Source: Secundilactobacillus similis DSM 23365 = JCM 2765
Lineage (GTDB): Bacteria > Bacillota > Bacilli > Lactobacillales > Lactobacillaceae
Direction of reading: 5' to 3'
DNA: 36,300 bases
Assembly (NCBI RefSeq): GCF_001311075.1
Contig: NZ_BBAD01000027.1
Location: 1-36,300, forward strand
Position numbers and translations under genes: made by a program. The stretch's first letter is position 1. Each line of letters begins with the position of its first letter. Positions 19,012 to 29,292 of the stretch are shown one piece after another. The notes beneath the pieces were generated by a model. The model saw only the letters and a program-made list of their open reading frames with translations. It searched no databases and was not told the DNA's origin.

Positions 19012-19276
19012 ATGAAATTCGGATGGGAATAGTACCTGAGGATGACATCACACAGCGACCTGTAGATAGTGCGAGGCAGGAGATCGTCGAATCAGAGAAT
19101 GAGCCCAGATTGAAGGTTGGCTGTTCACGCAACTGACCCGCAAGGATGCGTTACGATCCCAGACATCAACAGGTGTCGTTGAGGCAAGTCATGCGAATGA
19201 TTTGCAAAGATGGGTGGTAACACGAAGCGTTCGTCCCATACTAGCTTATATGCTGGTATGGGGTGAACGCTTTTTT
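19012..19276 (+). ncRNA. T-box riboswitch, Met specifier
   Basis: A tRNA-sensing leader of metY. Stem I closes near TTCGGATGGG (19018-19027) with CCCAGATTGAA (19104-19114). An AGTA S-turn (19031-19034) lies on the 5' side, and the likely specifier ATG (19099-19101) followed by A lies on the 3' side. The T-box sequence GGGTGGTAACACG is at 19212-19224. The terminator arms GCGTTCGTCCCATAC (from 19227) and GTATGGGGTGAACGC (to 19270) are followed by TTTTTT. Uncharged tRNA-Met should allow readthrough into metY. Confidence 0.9.
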
Positions 19277-19330
19277 CGATTTCTAACCTAAAAACTAAAT
19301 GATGATTTTAAATTAAAGGAGATCTTTATT

Positions 19331-20611
19331 ATGACTGAAAACAACGAATTACATTTTGAAACGAAACAAGTCCATGCGGGTCAAGTTGTCGATGAAACTG
19401 GTTCACGGGCAGTGCCAATTTACCAAACGACTTCATACGTCTTCAAGGACGCCGCTCAAGCTGCTGGCCGGTTTGCTTTAACGGATGCCGGTAACATTTA
19501 CACCCGTTTGACGAACCCAACTACCGATGTTTTGGAAAAGCGGGTTGCCGCTCTTGAAAATGGGACTGCCGGCGTTGCTTTAGCAACCGGTGCCGCTGCC
19601 GTTACCGCCGCTGTTCAAAACGTGGCCAACGCTGGTGACAACATCGTATCTGCCAGCACCCTTTACGGTGGGACTTACGACTTATTCAGCGTTACCTTAC
19701 CAAAGTTAGGCATTACCACTACGTTCGTTGATCCAGACGACCCTGAAAACTTCGCCAAGGCCATCGACGAAAACACCAAGGCACTTTACATCGAAACCAT
19801 TGGGAACCCTGGGATTAACATCATTGACATCGAAGCCGTTGCTAAGATTGCCCATGATAACGGCATTATCTTAATTGCTGATAACACCTTTGGCACCCCA
19901 TACCTGATCCAACCACTTGATCACGGTGTTGACGTGGTTGTTCACTCAGCAACGAAGTTCATCGGCGGTCACGGGACCTCAATGGGTGGTGTCATCGTTG
20001 AAAACGGCAAGTTCGATTACGCCGCTTCTGGCAAATACCCAGACTTCACCACACCAGATGCTACTTACAACGGCATCGTTTGGAACGACATTAACCCAGC
20101 TGCCTTTACCACAAAGGTTCGGGCCCAAACATTACGTGATACTGGTGCTGCTATCAGCCCATTCAACTCATTCTTGTTGATTCAAGGTCTTGAATCATTA
20201 TCACTTCGGGTTGAACGCCACGTGGCTAACACCCAAAAGATCACTGAATTCTTGAACAACCATCCAAAGGTGGCTTGGGTCAACTACCCATCATTGAAGG
20301 ACAGCAAGTACCATGATTTAGCTGCCAAGTACTTCCCAAAGGGCACTGGTTCAATCTTCACCTTGGGCTTAAAGGGCGGCGAAAAAGCCGGCAAGCAATT
20401 AACTGAAAAGACGGAATTGTTCTCACTGTTGGCCAACGTTGGTGATGCTAAGTCATTGATCATTCACCCAGCATCAACCACTCACGCCCAATTGAACGAC
20501 GAACAATTGAAGGAAACGGGCATTACCCCAGATTTGATCCGGATCTCAGTTGGGATTGAAAATGCTGATGATTTGATTGCTGATTTGAGTCAAGCGTTGG
20601 ATCAAATCTAG
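19331..20611 (+). CDS. metY: O-acetylhomoserine aminocarboxypropyltransferase (homocysteine/cysteine synthase)
   Basis: A 426-residue PLP enzyme of the Cys/Met metabolism family, cytoplasmic. It converts O-acetylhomoserine plus sulfide to homocysteine. Visible are TKQVHAGQ at the N-terminus, [20 protein letters not shown], the PLP-phosphate and ring-binding segments ([19 protein letters not shown]) and the Schiff-base lysine in [14 protein letters not shown] (about residue 209). The length and the [15 protein letters not shown] insertion fit MetY rather than MetB/MetC. AAAGGAG precedes the start. It is controlled by the Met T-box upstream. Its TAG stop begins a hairpin repeat. Confidence 0.92.
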   Translation: MTENNELHFETKQVHAGQVVDETGSRAVPIYQTTSYVFKDAAQAAGRFALTDAGNIYTRLTNPTTDVLEKRVAALENGTAGVALATGAAAVTAAVQNVANAGDNIVSASTLYGGTYDLFSVTLPKLGITTTFVDPDDPENFAKAIDENTKALYIETIGNPGINIIDIEAVAKIAHDNGIILIADNTFGTPYLIQPLDHGVDVVVHSATKFIGGHGTSMGGVIVENGKFDYAASGKYPDFTTPDATYNGIVWNDINPAAFTTKVRAQTLRDTGAAISPFNSFLLIQGLESLSLRVERHVANTQKITEFLNNHPKVAWVNYPSLKDSKYHDLAAKYFPKGTGSIFTLGLKGGEKAGKQLTEKTELFSLLANVGDAKSLIIHPASTTHAQLNDEQLKETGITPDLIRISVGIENADDLIADLSQALDQI

Positions 20612-20730
20612 AGTGCGGAGAGAAGCGGTTAAAGGGCGGCGTGTAAGGCGACTCGGGTGAAAGCCTGGGTTTGGGCTTTTACCCGAGTCGCCTTACACAT
20701 AGCCCTTTGCTTCTCGGAGCACGTTTCGGC
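20609..20730 (+). repeat. Stop-codon-adjacent hairpin repeat, copy 3
   Basis: It starts at the metY stop (TAGAGTGCG). The inner stem is 25 bp, 20641-20665 with 20674-20698, with one G·T; loop TGGGTTTG (20666-20673). Outer pairing: GTGC, GGA, GAGAAGC (20613-20626) with GCTTCTC, GGA, GCAC (20709-20722), leaving a symmetric GGA/GGA internal loop. It ends with CGTTTCGGC. Its outer sequences match the inverted copy at 36104-36238, but the inner stems are unrelated. Confidence 0.85.
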
Positions 20731-21090
20731 GCGGTTGCCAGAACGAACTACCGTAACCAATCTCACAAATGGATTGTTAAGCGCAAAGCCTAATCCAAGT
20801 GGCGCCGAAATCAAAGTAGTAGCCATGCACGTCGTCAGTACCACTCAAAGTAACGCAACGTGTCGTATAAAATAGTAATTTAGCACCACCCAAGTCAACA
20901 CAACAAGGACCAACCAGTCCCCCAACGGCCTGTTATCCAAGTTCTGATCCACCAGTCCCCACGTCCACCAACCCTAGGCACTGACCTTGACTAGGCTTGA
21001 TCGATGTGACGACCGTTAATGAAGTGCAACTTTCTCGAACTAAAGTCTCAACATAAGAAGTAACTCCTAAAATAGATAGTGAATTCATCC
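20731..21090. other. Gene-less gap between metY repeat and AraC gene
   Basis: About 360 bases without a supportable gene. TTTCGGCGC (20726-20734) and GCGCCGAAA (20802-20810) form a 9-bp inverted pair. Otherwise nothing was recognised; the stretch from 20880 is C/A-rich and looks degenerate. Confidence 0.5.
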
Positions 21091-21140
21091 AAAAATAGAA
21101 CCGAATCTCTGCGTAAATGCGAAGATTTGGTTCTATTTTT
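21091..21140 (-). terminator. Terminator of the first AraC gene
   Basis: AAAAATAGAACC...AATCT pairs with AGATT.GGTTCTATTTTT (21091-21140), four bases after the minus-strand stop, with T runs in both directions. Confidence 0.85.
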
Positions 21141-21143
21141 ATT

Positions 21144-22088
21144 CTAATCAGCGTTACCATTCCCTGGAATATGGTCAATAGAGTCTGATAATTGCTTTGG
21201 TAGTGGAATCTGTGGATCAATGTGTGGATTATTGAGATGAATAATGTTGTAGGTGTTGCGGTACTGAGTAGGTGATAGGCCCATTTCCTTTTTAAAATGG
21301 CGCATGAAGTTCTTAGGGTCGTTGAAGTAGGAACTCTGAGCAATTTCATTAATGGAAAGCTCAGTTCGAATGAGAAGCAGGGTGGCGACTTCAATTTTGA
21401 GATGATTAAGATACTGTAGGGTTGTGATACCCTCGTATTTCTTGAAAAGACGCGTGAGGTAATCGACGTTGAGATGAACCTGTTCGGCGATGGCTTCGAC
21501 GGTTAAATCACTGGACATATTAGCGCGAATCCATTCTTTGAGATAGTTGATCCGGTCGTTAGCGTCATCAGGATTGTGTTGAGCAATATAGGATTTAAAT
21601 AATTCAATCAGTAAAGCGGACGTTAAGAAGTCGCGTTCTTCAACGTACGAAAGTTCACTATGAAGCGAGAGAATCTGATGAATGAGGACGGTGACTTGTT
21701 CGTAGTCGTGAAGGTGGAATAGTGACGGTAAGATAATTTCTTTATCATCACCAGTTTTCGTGATAAACGAACTGACAGTTTCGTTTTCGTTAGCTGAAAA
21801 ATCACTGAGTGGGTCTTGAGAGAAGAAGTGCAACCAGTAGAAATCAACGTTTTCACTAGGAGAACAACCGTAAAAACGGGTGTAAGGCGGAATTAAAAGG
21901 ACGTCGTGGGGGCCAACGGTGATTGTTTCATCGTTAACTTGGAGATGGACTTTGCCGGTTAATCCGAGAATGAGTTCATAGTCACCCTTATGATACATAG
22001 GTTTATGAATCCACTCTGATTTGCTCATAAATTCACCACCTTTGTAATATAAGACGGGCTTATTTAAGTTGAATGAAAAGAATTGCAT
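21144..22088 (-). CDS. AraC-family transcriptional regulator
   Basis: 314 residues from ATG 22088 behind GGAGGGGAG. It has an N-terminal cupin-like ligand-binding domain (about 1-160: GDYELILGLTGKVHLQV, HDVLLIPPYTRFYG). A C-terminal double helix-turn-helix domain (about 205-305) contains LTVEAIAEQVHLNVDYLTRLFKKYEG and INEIAQSSYFNDPKNFMRHFKKEMGLSPTQYR. It is divergent from the small-protein/GPH/GH127 genes and likely activates them in response to a sugar. A pair of 25-bp direct repeats in the shared promoter gap is the probable binding site. Confidence 0.9.
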   Translation of the reverse strand: MQFFSFNLNKPVLYYKGGEFMSKSEWIHKPMYHKGDYELILGLTGKVHLQVNDETITVGPHDVLLIPPYTRFYGCSPSENVDFYWLHFFSQDPLSDFSANENETVSSFITKTGDDKEIILPSLFHLHDYEQVTVLIHQILSLHSELSYVEERDFLTSALLIELFKSYIAQHNPDDANDRINYLKEWIRANMSSDLTVEAIAEQVHLNVDYLTRLFKKYEGITTLQYLNHLKIEVATLLLIRTELSINEIAQSSYFNDPKNFMRHFKKEMGLSPTQYRNTYNIIHLNNPHIDPQIPLPKQLSDSIDHIPGNGNAD

Positions 22089-22147
22089 GTAACTCCCCTC
22101 CAATTGATGTACGGAAATTGACACCAAATATACGAAAAATGAAAAGA

Positions 22148-22232
22148 CTAAAAAGTCGGAAATGACTACCTAATATATAATTTCGTGTACATAGCTTGAA
22201 TTTAAGCTAAAAAAGTCGGAAATGATAACCTA
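22148..22232 (+). promoter_or_regulatory. Direct-repeat operator, probable AraC binding site
   Basis: Two copies of a word with core AAAAGTCGGAAATGA followed by ACCTA (22148-22172 and 22207-22232), exactly 60 bp apart in register. Direct repeats are typical of AraC activators. The second copy lies just upstream of a TATTAT -10-like box (about 22238) that has no clear -35, which fits activator dependence. Confidence 0.6.
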
Positions 22233-22276
22233 TTACCATATTATAGACCTTACCTGAAGACTTGAAAATAGTTAAT

Positions 22277-22291
22277 ATGTAAGCGTATTCA
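22277..22291 (+). promoter_or_regulatory. cre site of the GPH1/GH127 operon
   Basis: ATGTAAGCGTATTCA matches the cre pattern WTGNAANCGNWNNCW throughout. It lies 29 bp ahead of the small-protein start and downstream of the likely promoter, so CcpA would block transcription. Confidence 0.65.
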
Positions 22292-22319
22292 AAATATTGG
22301 TAAGAAAGGAGAACTTCAA

Positions 22320-22519
22320 ATGAAACTGTTTGGGAAATTATTTGCAAGTCAGTCGATTATTTCTTGGATTCTGCAATTACTATTTATCACGTTGCTTGGA
22401 AGGTTGCCGATCATACGATTCCCAATAATTTAACCACAATTATTGGTGGGACAGTTCTCATGTTAGTGATTTACATCAGTCTGGCTTTTGACAGTAAGAA
22501 GCGCATTTCGAACAAATAA
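22320..22519 (+). CDS. Small membrane protein paired with GPH symporter 1 (one frameshift)
   Basis: About 66 residues, with AAAGGAG upstream. One base is missing near 22398 (around TTGCTTGG). Restoring it gives a clean frame to TAA 22517-22519 with two transmembrane helices and a charged tail (FDSKKRISNK). It is a paralogue of the 67-residue protein at 29293-29496: both share a ...SQSIIS/GQSIRSW...LQ...IAW pattern, a short polar turn and a second helix ending in basic/polar residues. Each copy lies directly upstream of a GPH symporter gene. The function is not known; an accessory or assembly factor for the symporter is an inference. Confidence 0.7.
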
Positions 22520-22565
22520 GTGCCAACTGTTAGTTGACCATGGTTTATGAATGGAGGTTTTTTCA

Positions 22566-23981
22566 ATGAGTGCGAATAACACAGATCATAACGTTGCTGC
22601 GGCGCAAGCTATGCTTGCAAGTGACAAATTACCGTTTCACAGAAAGTTAACGTATGGGTTCACAGATATGGCGGGGAATCTGCTGTATACCCTGATTGGC
22701 TCATACATGTTGTACTTCTTCACTAACGTCTTCGGTTTGGATGTTGGGACTGCCGGGGCTTTGCTGTTACTGGGGCGGTTCATTGATGCATTAGGTGCTC
22801 CAGTCATGGGTGTGTTGGTTGACCACACGCACAGTAAGTACGGAAAGAACCGGCCTTGGTTTTTGTGGATGGCATTACCATTCACCATCTCCGTTTGGTT
22901 ACTGTTTACGACGCCATCACTCAGTAGTACGGCTAAAATTATCTATGCCGGGGCAATGTACATCATTGCTGAATTAACCTACACGGCGTTATCAACACCA
23001 ATTACGTCCGTTTTGCCTAACTTATCAGCTAACTCTGACGAACGGACCTCTGCTAACTCAATTCGGATGGTCCTAGGGAATGTTGGGAACTTCTTTGCCG
23101 TTACGTTCGTTATGCCATTAGCCTCAGCCTTGGGACATGGTAATGAACAGCGTGGGTGGTCGTTAGCCGTTGGGGTATACGCCATTATCGGGTTCATTAT
23201 CCTGATGATTGCGTTCTTAGATATGCGTGAAAAGAACATTGGCGAAGAAAAAATCATCACGATTCGCGAAAGTGTGAAGGCAACTAAGAATAACTGGCCA
23301 TGGGTCTTGATTGTATTGGCTAACCTGCTATTATGGACAGCATACTCTGCTCGTAACGCGGCATTACCGTATTACTTCCAGTATAATTTGAGTGACAAAG
23401 GGTTAATCTCCGTCTTCAATGGTTTCTCAATCATTCAAATTATCGGGATGGCGTCAGTGCCATTTGTTGTTAAATACCTTCACAAGTGGGGAACTACGAT
23501 CTTGATGTTAGGCATGACGATGGTTGGTCAAGTTTGGATTGGCATGGCCGGAACTAACGTTACCTCTGGCCTAATTGGTTGGTGCTTAGCATGTATTGGG
23601 TCTGGTTCTGCAATGACCATGTTCTTTTCAATGGTTGGTGACACTGTTGACTTCGGTGAATGGAAGAACGGCATTCGGGCTAATGGTTTCTTAACTGCCA
23701 TGGGTGCTTCCTTCTGTATTCAAATGGGTTCAGGGATTGGGTCATTTATTGCTGCCAGGATCTTAGCTAGCTTCGGCTTTACTGCTGCTAAAGCTACTCA
23801 AACAGGTTCTAGCCTTTCTGCAATTAGCTTTACCTTTATCTGGGTTCCTGTTATCATCTACGCTTTGAGTGCTGTTTGCATGGTATTCTACCGCAAGTGG
23901 GAAAAACACGAACCAATTGTAACTGAAGAATTAGCTGAACGTCGCGCTGAAGAAGAGAACGCAACTGCAACAACTAATTAA
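22566..23981 (+). CDS. GPH-family glycoside:cation symporter (XylP-like), copy 1
   Basis: 471 residues from ATG 22566 (GGAGG nine bases upstream). A 12-helix glycoside-pentoside-hexuronide symporter with the family signatures FTDMAGNLLY (TM1), GRFIDALGAPVMGVLVDHTHSKYGKNRPW (loop 2-3; DP/D-rich box) and GMTMVGQVW. No C-terminal IIA domain. It resembles lactobacillar XylP xyloside/isoprimeverose transporters. Placed directly before GH127, it likely imports an arabinofuranoside oligosaccharide. By eye it is more than 90% identical in protein to the second copy at 29529-30923. Confidence 0.9.
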   Translation: MSANNTDHNVAAAQAMLASDKLPFHRKLTYGFTDMAGNLLYTLIGSYMLYFFTNVFGLDVGTAGALLLLGRFIDALGAPVMGVLVDHTHSKYGKNRPWFLWMALPFTISVWLLFTTPSLSSTAKIIYAGAMYIIAELTYTALSTPITSVLPNLSANSDERTSANSIRMVLGNVGNFFAVTFVMPLASALGHGNEQRGWSLAVGVYAIIGFIILMIAFLDMREKNIGEEKIITIRESVKATKNNWPWVLIVLANLLLWTAYSARNAALPYYFQYNLSDKGLISVFNGFSIIQIIGMASVPFVVKYLHKWGTTILMLGMTMVGQVWIGMAGTNVTSGLIGWCLACIGSGSAMTMFFSMVGDTVDFGEWKNGIRANGFLTAMGASFCIQMGSGIGSFIAARILASFGFTAAKATQTGSSLSAISFTFIWVPVIIYALSAVCMVFYRKWEKHEPIVTEELAERRAEEENATATTN

Positions 23982-24017
23982 AAATAAAGTGTAATTTGAT
24001 CGGAGGAGAATGAGATC

Positions 24018-25979
24018 ATGGTTGAACCAGAATTAAAACGCGTTACGGTGACATCTGATTTTTGGAAACGATATCAGGAACTTGTTGTTTCTGAGGTATT
24101 ACCTTATCAGTGGGCTGTAATGAATGATGAGGCCGACATTAACATGTCAAAGGATCCTCAAAAGATTGAAGGTGCTGATAAAAATAGTCACGCAGTGGCC
24201 AATTTAAAAATTGCGGCGGGACAAATGGAAGGTCATCACTACGGTTTTCCATTCCAAGATACGGACGTTTATAAGTGGCTTGAAGCGGCTGCGTATTCAT
24301 TTTCGTACCATCCTAATCCAGAATTAAAAACGATTACGGATAACTTGATTGATCTGATTGCGGATGCTCAAGACGATGATGGTTATTTGTCAACTTACTT
24401 TCAAATTGATGCACCAGAGCGTAAATTCAAACGACTTCAACAGTCACACGAACTTTACACGATGGGGCACTACATCGAAGCTGGAGTGGCCTATCATGAC
24501 GCAACTGGCAACGAAAAAGCGTTAGAGATCGCCAAACGAATGGCTGATTGTATTGTTCGGAATTTCGGTACCGAAGATGACCAAATTGATGGCTACGATG
24601 GTCATCCGGAAATTGAACTAGCCCTATCGCGGTTATATGAAGCAACTCACGAGAAAAAGTATCTTGATGAGGCGCACTATTTCTTGCAAGTTCGAGGAAC
24701 GAAACCTGGTTTCTTTGAAAAACAAAATGAAGCGGATGGCTTAGAACGCGATATCATTCCGGGAATGCGTGAAGCGGGAGAACGGTATTATTTAGACGCT
24801 CAACCAATCGCAGATCAAGAAACGGCAGATGGCCACGCAGTTCGAGTCGTGTACCTTTGTACCGGGATGGCTTATGTTGCACGTTTGACGGGTGATGAAA
24901 CATTACTGGAAGCTTGTCATCGTTTCTGGAAGGATATTGTTAAACGTCGGATGTATGTGACTGGTAACGTGGGTTCAACGACTACTGGTGAGGCATTTAC
25001 GTACGATTATGATCTACCAAATGATACGATGTATGGTGAAACCTGTGCATCGGTTGGGATGACTTTCTTTGCCCGTCAAATGTCACTATTGGAAACAAAC
25101 AGTGAATATGCAGACGTGATCGAAAAAGAATTATTTAACGGTGCGTTATCAGGAATGGCCTTGGATGGGAAGCACTTCTTCTATGTGAATCCACTCGAAG
25201 CCGATCCAAAGGCATCGACCTTTAACCCTGGAAAGTCTCATGTGTTAACACACCGGGCCGACTGGTTTGGTTGCGCCTGTTGTCCGGCCAACTTGGCACG
25301 CTTGATTACCTCACTGGATCAATACATTTATGATGTTAAGCCTGGTGAAGTGTTGAGTAATCAGTTCATTTCCAACGACGCGGAATTCGCTAATGGTCTT
25401 TCGATTAAGCAAACTAGTAATTTCCCTTGGGAGGGTAACATTCATTTTGACATCACGAATGCGACCGGTGAAACAACGCAGTTGGGTATCCGGTTACCTA
25501 ATTGGTCAAAATCAAACTATAGCGTAACGGTGAACGGAACTGCAACTCAACTCGAAGCCAAGAATGGGTACCTCTACGTGCCAATCGCGCAAGCGTCAAC
25601 GACAATTGATATTGTGCTAGATATGAACACGAAGTTTATGCGAGCTAGCAACCGGGTTAGTGCTGACTTTGGGAAGTACGCTGTTCAACGCGGACCAATC
25701 GTATTTTGTGCTGAAGAGACCGATAATGACGCATCATTATGGCAGTATGAAGTGTCACCAAAGAGTGAGACGCACTACAGTTTCCAGCCCAACTTACTTG
25801 AAGGGGTTGGCACGATTACGGTTAATGCAAAGTTACCGCAAGAAGATGAAGATGGCGTTGATCTTTACACAGAAGCAACTGCTGAACAACTTCGGGACGC
25901 TAAGTTGAAACTAGTCCCATATTATGCATGGGCCAACCGTGAAGATGGTGCAATGCAGGTTTGGTTAAATAAAGAATAG
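24018..25979 (+). CDS. Beta-L-arabinofuranosidase, GH127
   Basis: A 653-residue intracellular enzyme (no signal peptide) of the HypBA1/GH127 family, which releases L-arabinose from beta-L-arabinofuranosides. The active-site set of HypBA1 is present with the right spacing: acid/base E325 (TTTGEAF), E341 and C343 (YGETC), and C419, C421, C422 (WFGCACCPAN). E341, C343, C421 and C422 are the expected zinc ligands, with C421 as nucleophile. An (alpha/alpha)6 barrel occupies the first two thirds and beta domains the rest. GGAGGAG precedes ATG 24018. It is the last gene of the operon with the small protein and GPH1. Confidence 0.93.
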   Translation: MVEPELKRVTVTSDFWKRYQELVVSEVLPYQWAVMNDEADINMSKDPQKIEGADKNSHAVANLKIAAGQMEGHHYGFPFQDTDVYKWLEAAAYSFSYHPNPELKTITDNLIDLIADAQDDDGYLSTYFQIDAPERKFKRLQQSHELYTMGHYIEAGVAYHDATGNEKALEIAKRMADCIVRNFGTEDDQIDGYDGHPEIELALSRLYEATHEKKYLDEAHYFLQVRGTKPGFFEKQNEADGLERDIIPGMREAGERYYLDAQPIADQETADGHAVRVVYLCTGMAYVARLTGDETLLEACHRFWKDIVKRRMYVTGNVGSTTTGEAFTYDYDLPNDTMYGETCASVGMTFFARQMSLLETNSEYADVIEKELFNGALSGMALDGKHFFYVNPLEADPKASTFNPGKSHVLTHRADWFGCACCPANLARLITSLDQYIYDVKPGEVLSNQFISNDAEFANGLSIKQTSNFPWEGNIHFDITNATGETTQLGIRLPNWSKSNYSVTVNGTATQLEAKNGYLYVPIAQASTTIDIVLDMNTKFMRASNRVSADFGKYAVQRGPIVFCAEETDNDASLWQYEVSPKSETHYSFQPNLLEGVGTITVNAKLPQEDEDGVDLYTEATAEQLRDAKLKLVPYYAWANREDGAMQVWLNKE

Positions 25980-26017
25980 TTATGTGAGTTAAACCTGATT
26001 TGTTTCTGGGTTTAAGT

Positions 26018-26065
26018 AAAAATCGACCTTATTCCCAGTAAAGTTAGGGAATAAGGTCGATTTTT
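26018..26065. terminator. Bidirectional terminator between GH127 and AraC2
   Basis: Perfect 19-bp stem AAAAATCGACCTTATTCCC (26018-26036) with its complement at 26047-26065. The A and T runs on the two sides suit both converging genes. Confidence 0.92.
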
Positions 26066-26075
26066 GTAGTGATGT

Positions 26076-26965
26076 TTAGTGACGTTTTGGTTTAGGAATC
26101 GTTGGGTCCACTTCAATGTTGTTCAGGTAGGTTTTGGAGTATGAATTTCGGAATTTAGTGGGTGTTAACGAGGTTGTTTGTTTAAAGACGCGTAGGAAGT
26201 ACTTTTCGTTACTGAAACTGAGGTCAAACGCAATTTCTTTAACCGATTTATTGGTTGTGAGGAGTAGTTCCTGTGCTTGTTTGATCTTAACCGCATTGAT
26301 GAAGTGAATCGTGGTCACACCCTCATATTCGTTGAAAAGCTGAGTTAAGTAAACCGGGGTCATCTGAAATTCAGCGGCAACTTGCGCAACGGTTAGCTTT
26401 TCGTGACTGTGGATGCGAATCCAGTTTTTAATCAGTTCAAACCGACTAGATGACTTATGGGGGTCTTGGATTGTTCCAATAAACTGGTGAGATAACTCAA
26501 TTAAAATACTTGAAATAAAGTAGTTTGAGGTTAGTTGAGAGACACTTTCATCATTAGCGCTATCCAGTAACTGCCGCACTAAAATAGCTAATCGTTCGAA
26601 GTTGGTGACGTTGAATAACTGAGGCATTTCAATTTCAGCGGGTTTTCCGGCAAGGTTGACATTATACGATGTTGTCACTGTGCCACTTGGAAAGAAGTGC
26701 ATCCAGTAGTAAACGGTGCCGTCTGGTGAGTCTCGGTAGCCAACGTGACGAATGTGAGGTGGAATTAGCAAACAGTCGTTTTTATGAAGCGAGTAGTCGT
26801 CACTTCCGATTCGAATGTAGCTGCCCCTGATAGCATAATAAATAATTCGTAATCACCATCATTGACGATATTTTTATGCCGCCAACCTTGATTAGCAAAG
26901 TACTGACCAGCCTTAAAAAAGTGCACGGGTTCATAGAGTAAAAATTTGTATACTTTTTTATTCAA
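26076..26965 (-). CDS. Second AraC-family regulator (one frameshift)
   Basis: It begins at TTG 26965, supported by GTGGAGGTC eight bases upstream and by alignment with the first AraC protein (KFLLYEPVHFFKAG against FSFNLNKPVLYYKGG). One G is missing near 26826 (a run of five read as four). Restoring it gives SGGSYIRIGSDDYSLHKNDCLLIPPHIRHVGY, a normal cupin domain, and about 296 residues in total. The C-terminal double helix-turn-helix (about 195-285) includes LTVAQVAAEFQMTPVYLTQLFNEYEG and VKEIAFDLSFSNEKYFLRVFK. It is divergent from the GH31 gene, which it probably controls. Confidence 0.85.
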
Positions 26966-27051
26966 AATAGAGACCTCCACTTTTGATATGTATACCATTG
27001 TCTTAATTTTATTAGTTTTAAGTAGGGGTGTAAAGCTTTATTATTAATAAC

Positions 27052-27093
27052 TGTAAGCGCTTGCTGATTAACGGCAATTATACTTATAATTGC
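27052..27093 (+). promoter_or_regulatory. cre site and adjacent palindrome upstream of GH31
   Basis: TGTAAGCGCTTGCT (27052-27065) is a near-ideal cre. Nine bases later GCAATTATA-CT-TATAATTGC (27074-27093) is an almost perfect 20-bp palindrome, a possible operator. A TTGACA (27142-27147) lies further down but without a well spaced -10 box. The direct repeat found upstream of GPH1 is absent here. Confidence 0.6.
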
Positions 27094-27205
27094 GTGGTAT
27101 CAATGTTTATATCAGATTCAATCAACTCATACTCGTAGTAATTGACATTATCATATAAATTAAATTACTTAGTAACTATAGGTGCATAAAAAAGGAGTCA
27201 GTGCA

Positions 27206-29256
27206 ATGATTTATGAAGATAATAATTGTCTGTACCTCAGAAATGGAAATGAACTTTTAGAGGTCAAACCCTGGGGGCAAAATAGTTTTCGGGTGAGAAG
27301 TACTAAATACGCAACGTACACCGATGATAACCATGCGTTAAGTGAACCAGTTTCGGCGTATCAAGCAGTAGTTGCTGTTAATGAAGGGCAGCGTCAAGGA
27401 ACAATCACCAATGGTAAGCTGACCGCTAAAATTGATGCGTTCAAGAACCTTAGTTTCTATAATCAAAACGGGGATCTGCTTTTAAAGGGCTATCAACGTA
27501 ATCGGGTTGATGACATGTCAGCCGGAAGCAATCAGGATAAGATCAACCACTTTAACAGTGCGTTGAACATTGATTCGCGTGAATTTAAAACGCTTACGGG
27601 TGGTGATTTTGAACTGAAAGTCCGGTTTGAATCGGATCCGAATGAGAAGTTGTTTGGGATGGGACAGTATCAACAAGATTTCTTGAATCTCAAGAATGCC
27701 AAGTTGGAACTGGCTCACCGGAATTCACAGGCTAGTGTGCCATTTGTGCTTTCAAGCAAGGGGTACGGGATGCTTTGGAATAATCCTGCCATTGGGGACG
27801 TTAACTTTGCGAAAAATCTGACAGAGTGGCATGCATTATCGACCAAAGAATTGGATTACTGGGTGACCTGCGGCGATCAACCAAGTGAAATTGAAGAAAA
27901 CTATGCCAATGTGACTGGCAAGGTACCAATGATGCCAGATTTTGCGATGGGATACTGGCAGTGCAAGTTGCGTTACCGGACCCAAGATGAATTGCTGGAA
28001 GCAGCACGTGAATTTAAGCGTCGTCAGTTGCCAATCAGTGTAATCGTGATTGATTACTTCCACTGGCCAAAGTCTGGTGAATTTACGTTTGATAAGACGT
28101 ACTGGCCAGATCCCGAAAAAATGATCAAGGAACTACATGGATGGGCATCAAACTAATGGTGTCAGTTTGGCCAACGATTGATGAAACCAGTTCACACTAC
28201 AAGGAAATGCAGGAAAAAGGATACCTCGTTCAAACTGAACGCGGGGTACCAATCACCATGAACTTCCTTGGCAATAACGGATTTGTGGACTTTACCAATC
28301 CAGATGCTCAAAACTATATTTGGCAATTATTAAAGCAAAACTATCAGGATAAGGGCGTCGATCTTTTCTGGTTAGACGAAGCAGAACCGGAGTATACCGT
28401 TTACGATTTCGATAACTACCGCTACTACAATGGAACCAATCTGCAAGTTGGTAATGCTTATCCAGTTGGTTACTCTAAAGCAATTTACGACGGCCAAAAG
28501 GATAGTGGCAAGGAAAACGTTATTAACCTCGTCCGTTGTGCATGGGCAGGGAGCCAAAAGTACGGGGCGTTAGTTTGGTCTGGCGATATTGATTCCAGTT
28601 TCCAGTCGTTACGGAATCAACTGGCAATCGGCTTGAACATGGGCATCGCCGGCATTCCTTGGTGGACAACTGATATTGGTGGTTTCCATGGTGGTGTTGA
28701 TGATGATGATAATTTCCGGGAATTGGTGACACGCTGGTTTGAATTTGCGACTTTCTGTCCTGTTATGCGGATGCATGGGGATCGGGAACCACACACGGTA
28801 CCACTCAGCCAAGAAGGTGGCGGGAAGATGCCATCTGGTGGCGGTACCGAACCTTGGGCTTATGGTGATCAGGCCTATGGCATCATGAAGAAGTACATGA
28901 ACTTACGAGAAAACTTGAAGCCGTACATTCGTGAAACAATGGTGGATGCGCATGAAAAAGGGACGCCAGTTATTCGGCCCCTGTTCTATAACTTTAATCG
29001 AGATGAGACAGCCTGGACGGTTGAAAACGAGTTCTTGTTTGGCGATTCGATTTTGGTTGCGCCGGTGCTCTACGAAAAGACTGAGCAACGGGATGTTTAC
29101 TTACCAGCTGGTACGAGTTGGCTCAATGCCCACACTGGGGATGTTGTTCCAGGCGGTCAAACCATTTCAGTTCAAACGCCAATTGAAGAGATTCCGGTTT
29201 TCATTCGCCAAGACGCTGCCGAAACCGTGCTACCAGCATTTGACGCTTTAAAATAA
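27206..29256 (+). CDS. GH31 alpha-xylosidase-like glycosidase (XylQ/YicI-like; one frameshift)
   Basis: From ATG 27206, with AAAGGAG at 27190-27196; an upstream GTG at 27182 precedes the ribosome site and is rejected. One G is missing near 28140 (GGG read as GG). Restoring it joins KELHG to MGIKLMVSVWP, giving about 683 residues. There is an N-terminal beta-sandwich, then the GH31 barrel with MGYWQCKLRYRTQDELLE, the nucleophile Asp in FWLDEAEPE (about 391) and the acid/base Asp in VWSGDIDSSF (about 461), followed by MRMHGDREPHT. It is intracellular. Next to a XylP-like symporter it matches the XylP-XylQ arrangement, so isoprimeverose or another alpha-xyloside is the likely substrate; alpha-glucosidase activity is possible. 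Confidence 0.88.
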
Positions 29257-29292
29257 TTAGCGGTCGCAATCAACTCGATTAAGGAGGGAACA

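Noticed and set aside
26018..26065. Including this long perfect stem in the hairpin-repeat family
   Set aside because: The loop (10 bases, AGTAAAGTTA), the absence of family ends and the A/T runs show an ordinary bidirectional terminator.
27182..27205. GTG at 27182 as start of the GH31 enzyme
   Set aside because: The AAAGGAG ribosome site lies downstream of it and at the right distance for ATG 27206.
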